In this document: one piece after another, positions 63,013 to 64,000 of the stretch
How positions within the stretch are numbered: the first letter of the stretch is position 1
Layout: the number at the start of each line of letters is the position of its first letter
Source of the DNA: Rhodococcus sp. W8901
GTDB lineage: Bacteria > Actinomycetota > Actinomycetes > Mycobacteriales > Mycobacteriaceae
Length of the DNA stretch: 64,000 nucleotides
NCBI RefSeq assembly: GCF_013348805.1
Contig: NZ_CP054690.1
Location: 1,736,001-1,800,000 of the forward strand
Direction: 5' to 3'
Made by a program: the position numbers and the translations under genes
Notes under the pieces: generated by a model
The model's input: the letters and a program-made list of their open reading frames with translations, nothing else
The model's database searches: none
What the model was told of the DNA's origin: nothing

Positions 63013-64000
63013 CTAGATCGCGGGGTCCTCGACGGCCGCGTCCTTCCGCGCCCGGCGGCGCGAATTGATCACCGACAGCAGCAGAATGAGGAGGAACAGC
63101 CCCGCCGTGGCGATCAACTGGTCGCGGGCGTCGTCGTCGAACATCATCAGCACGGCGAACGCGGCGAGCAGTGCCAGCGTGAGGTAGCTCAGGTACGGGA
63201 ACAGCCACATCTTCACGGTGAGCTTGCCCTCGCGCTCGAGCTGCGGCCGCAGCCGAAGGTGCGAGATGACGATGAACACCCAGATCACCAGCAGCGCCGC
63301 ACCGACCGCATTGAGCAGGATGCCGAGCAGGTCGTCGGGCAGCAGCCAGTTCAGCAGGACACTGACGAAGCCGAAGAACACCGACAGCACCACCGCATTG
63401 GTGGGCACGCCGGTCGTCGAGAGCTTCGCGAGCGGTGCCGGGCCGTCGTTCCGCCGGGCGAGCGAGAACGCCATCCGGGAGGTGCCGTAGACGTTCGCGT
63501 TGAACGCGGACAGCAGCGCGATCACCACGACCAGTTCCATCAGGCCGGAGACGTACGGGAGATTGGCCCGCTCGAGCACGGCGACGAAGGGGCCGTCCTG
63601 CAGGCCGGGATCGTTCCACGGCAGGACAAGGACCATGATGCCGATCGCGCCGATGTAGAAGACGCTGATCCGCCACATGACGGTGCGGACGGCCGTGGCG
63701 ATCGAGCGCTCGGGGTCCTCGGACTCGGCCGCGGCGATCGTGACGATCTCGATGCCGCCGAACGCGAATGCCACGACCAGCAGGCCCGCCGCGATACCCG
63801 CGAATCCGTTGGGCATGAATCCGCCCTCACCGAGCAGGTTCGTGAATCCGACCGGATCGGTGTCCGGGAGCAGGCCGAAGACGAGCAGCACACCGACGAC
63901 GAGGAAACCGATGATGGCGGCGACCTTGAGGGCCGCGAACCAGAACTCGAATTCGCCGAAGTTGCTGACCTTGGCGAGATTGACGACCGCGAAGAACGTC
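63013..64000 (-). CDS. APC-family amino-acid permease (partial)
   Basis: The C-terminal ~329 residues; the N-terminus lies beyond the right edge. The visible frame, read back from base 64000, begins FFAVVNLAKVSNFGEFEFWF and continues with AALKVAAIIGFLVVGVLLVF, FGGIEIVTIAAAESEDPERS (the typical APC loop) and SAFNANVYGTSRMAFSLARR. About eight membrane helices are seen. It is of the GABA/aromatic/lysine permease type and imports an amino acid with protons. It ends 78 bases before the hydratase start on the same strand. Confidence 0.9.
   Translation of the reverse strand, partial: TFFAVVNLAKVSNFGEFEFWFAALKVAAIIGFLVVGVLLVFGLLPDTDPVGFTNLLGEGGFMPNGFAGIAAGLLVVAFAFGGIEIVTIAAAESEDPERSIATAVRTVMWRISVFYIGAIGIMVLVLPWNDPGLQDGPFVAVLERANLPYVSGLMELVVVIALLSAFNANVYGTSRMAFSLARRNDGPAPLAKLSTTGVPTNAVVLSVFFGFVSVLLNWLLPDDLLGILLNAVGAALLVIWVFIVISHLRLRPQLEREGKLTVKMWLFPYLSYLTLALLAAFAVLMMFDDDARDQLIATAGLFLLILLLSVINSRRRARKDAAVEDPAI

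Overview
The window is high-GC actinobacterial DNA. Gene content and order point to a mycolic-acid bacterium of the Rhodococcus/Prescottella/Nocardia type (order Mycobacteriales). Evidence is a CYP51-ferredoxin operon, mycothiol (mshB), F420 (fbiC) and phosphatidylinositol-mannoside (pimE, lpqW) genes, an Rv2525c-like Tat protein and many GTG/TTG starts with overlapping stop/start codons. Much of the right half follows, in the same order, the Mycobacterium tuberculosis stretch from about Rv1159 to Rv1193 (pimE, phhB, mutT2, typA, lpqW, mshB, an Rv1171-like membrane protein, fbiC, fdxC, dapC, pruA, pruB, fadD36). The species cannot be fixed from the sequence alone.

Layout. 1-5233: a translationally coupled operon with the end of an SDR gene, CYP51, a 3Fe-4S ferredoxin, an NTF2-like protein, an unrecognised 418-residue protein and an acyl-CoA synthetase. 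This looks like oxidation and CoA activation of a sterol- or terpene-like substrate. 5234-9418: a 1040-residue secreted Gly/Ser/Asp/Leu repeat protein followed by a class F-type sortase. 9436-15638: separate metabolic genes (amidohydrolase, RidA, FAD dehydrogenase), a decayed TetR gene, an Mrr-type nuclease and a Tat-exported DUF1906 protein. 15660-24399: an ABC importer operon whose last two genes are a HAD phosphatase and a phospholipase C-family enzyme without a signal peptide, read away from a GntR regulator and a D-threonine-aldolase-like enzyme. It probably imports and dephosphorylates an organophosphorus compound.

24469-31829: small proteins, an MFS exporter with a divergent MarR regulator, two Gly/Ser-repeat or secreted proteins, then the start of the M. 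tuberculosis-like block (pimE, phhB, mutT2). 32239-37944: typA, lpqW, mshB and small genes. 38031-44730: an aromatic-degradation island that splits the conserved block, with the two-component phenol hydroxylase pheA2-pheA1, its AraC-type regulator, an IclR regulator and catABC. Together these would convert phenol to catechol, cis,cis-muconate and 3-oxoadipate enol-lactone. 44727-56371: a bPH2-domain membrane pair, fbiC, fdxC, dapC, proline catabolism (pruA-pruB) and fadD36. 56382-64000: a TetR regulator divergent from an internally duplicated 709-residue membrane protein, an MDR oxidoreductase, a TauD-type dioxygenase with its TetR regulator, an enoyl-CoA hydratase and a truncated amino-acid permease.

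No tRNA, rRNA, CRISPR array, complete insertion sequence or phage was recognised. The least explained items are the repeat protein/sortase pair, the intracellular phospholipase in the ABC operon, the duplicated membrane protein and several small unrecognised genes. All function calls rest on reading the translations by eye; no database search was run.
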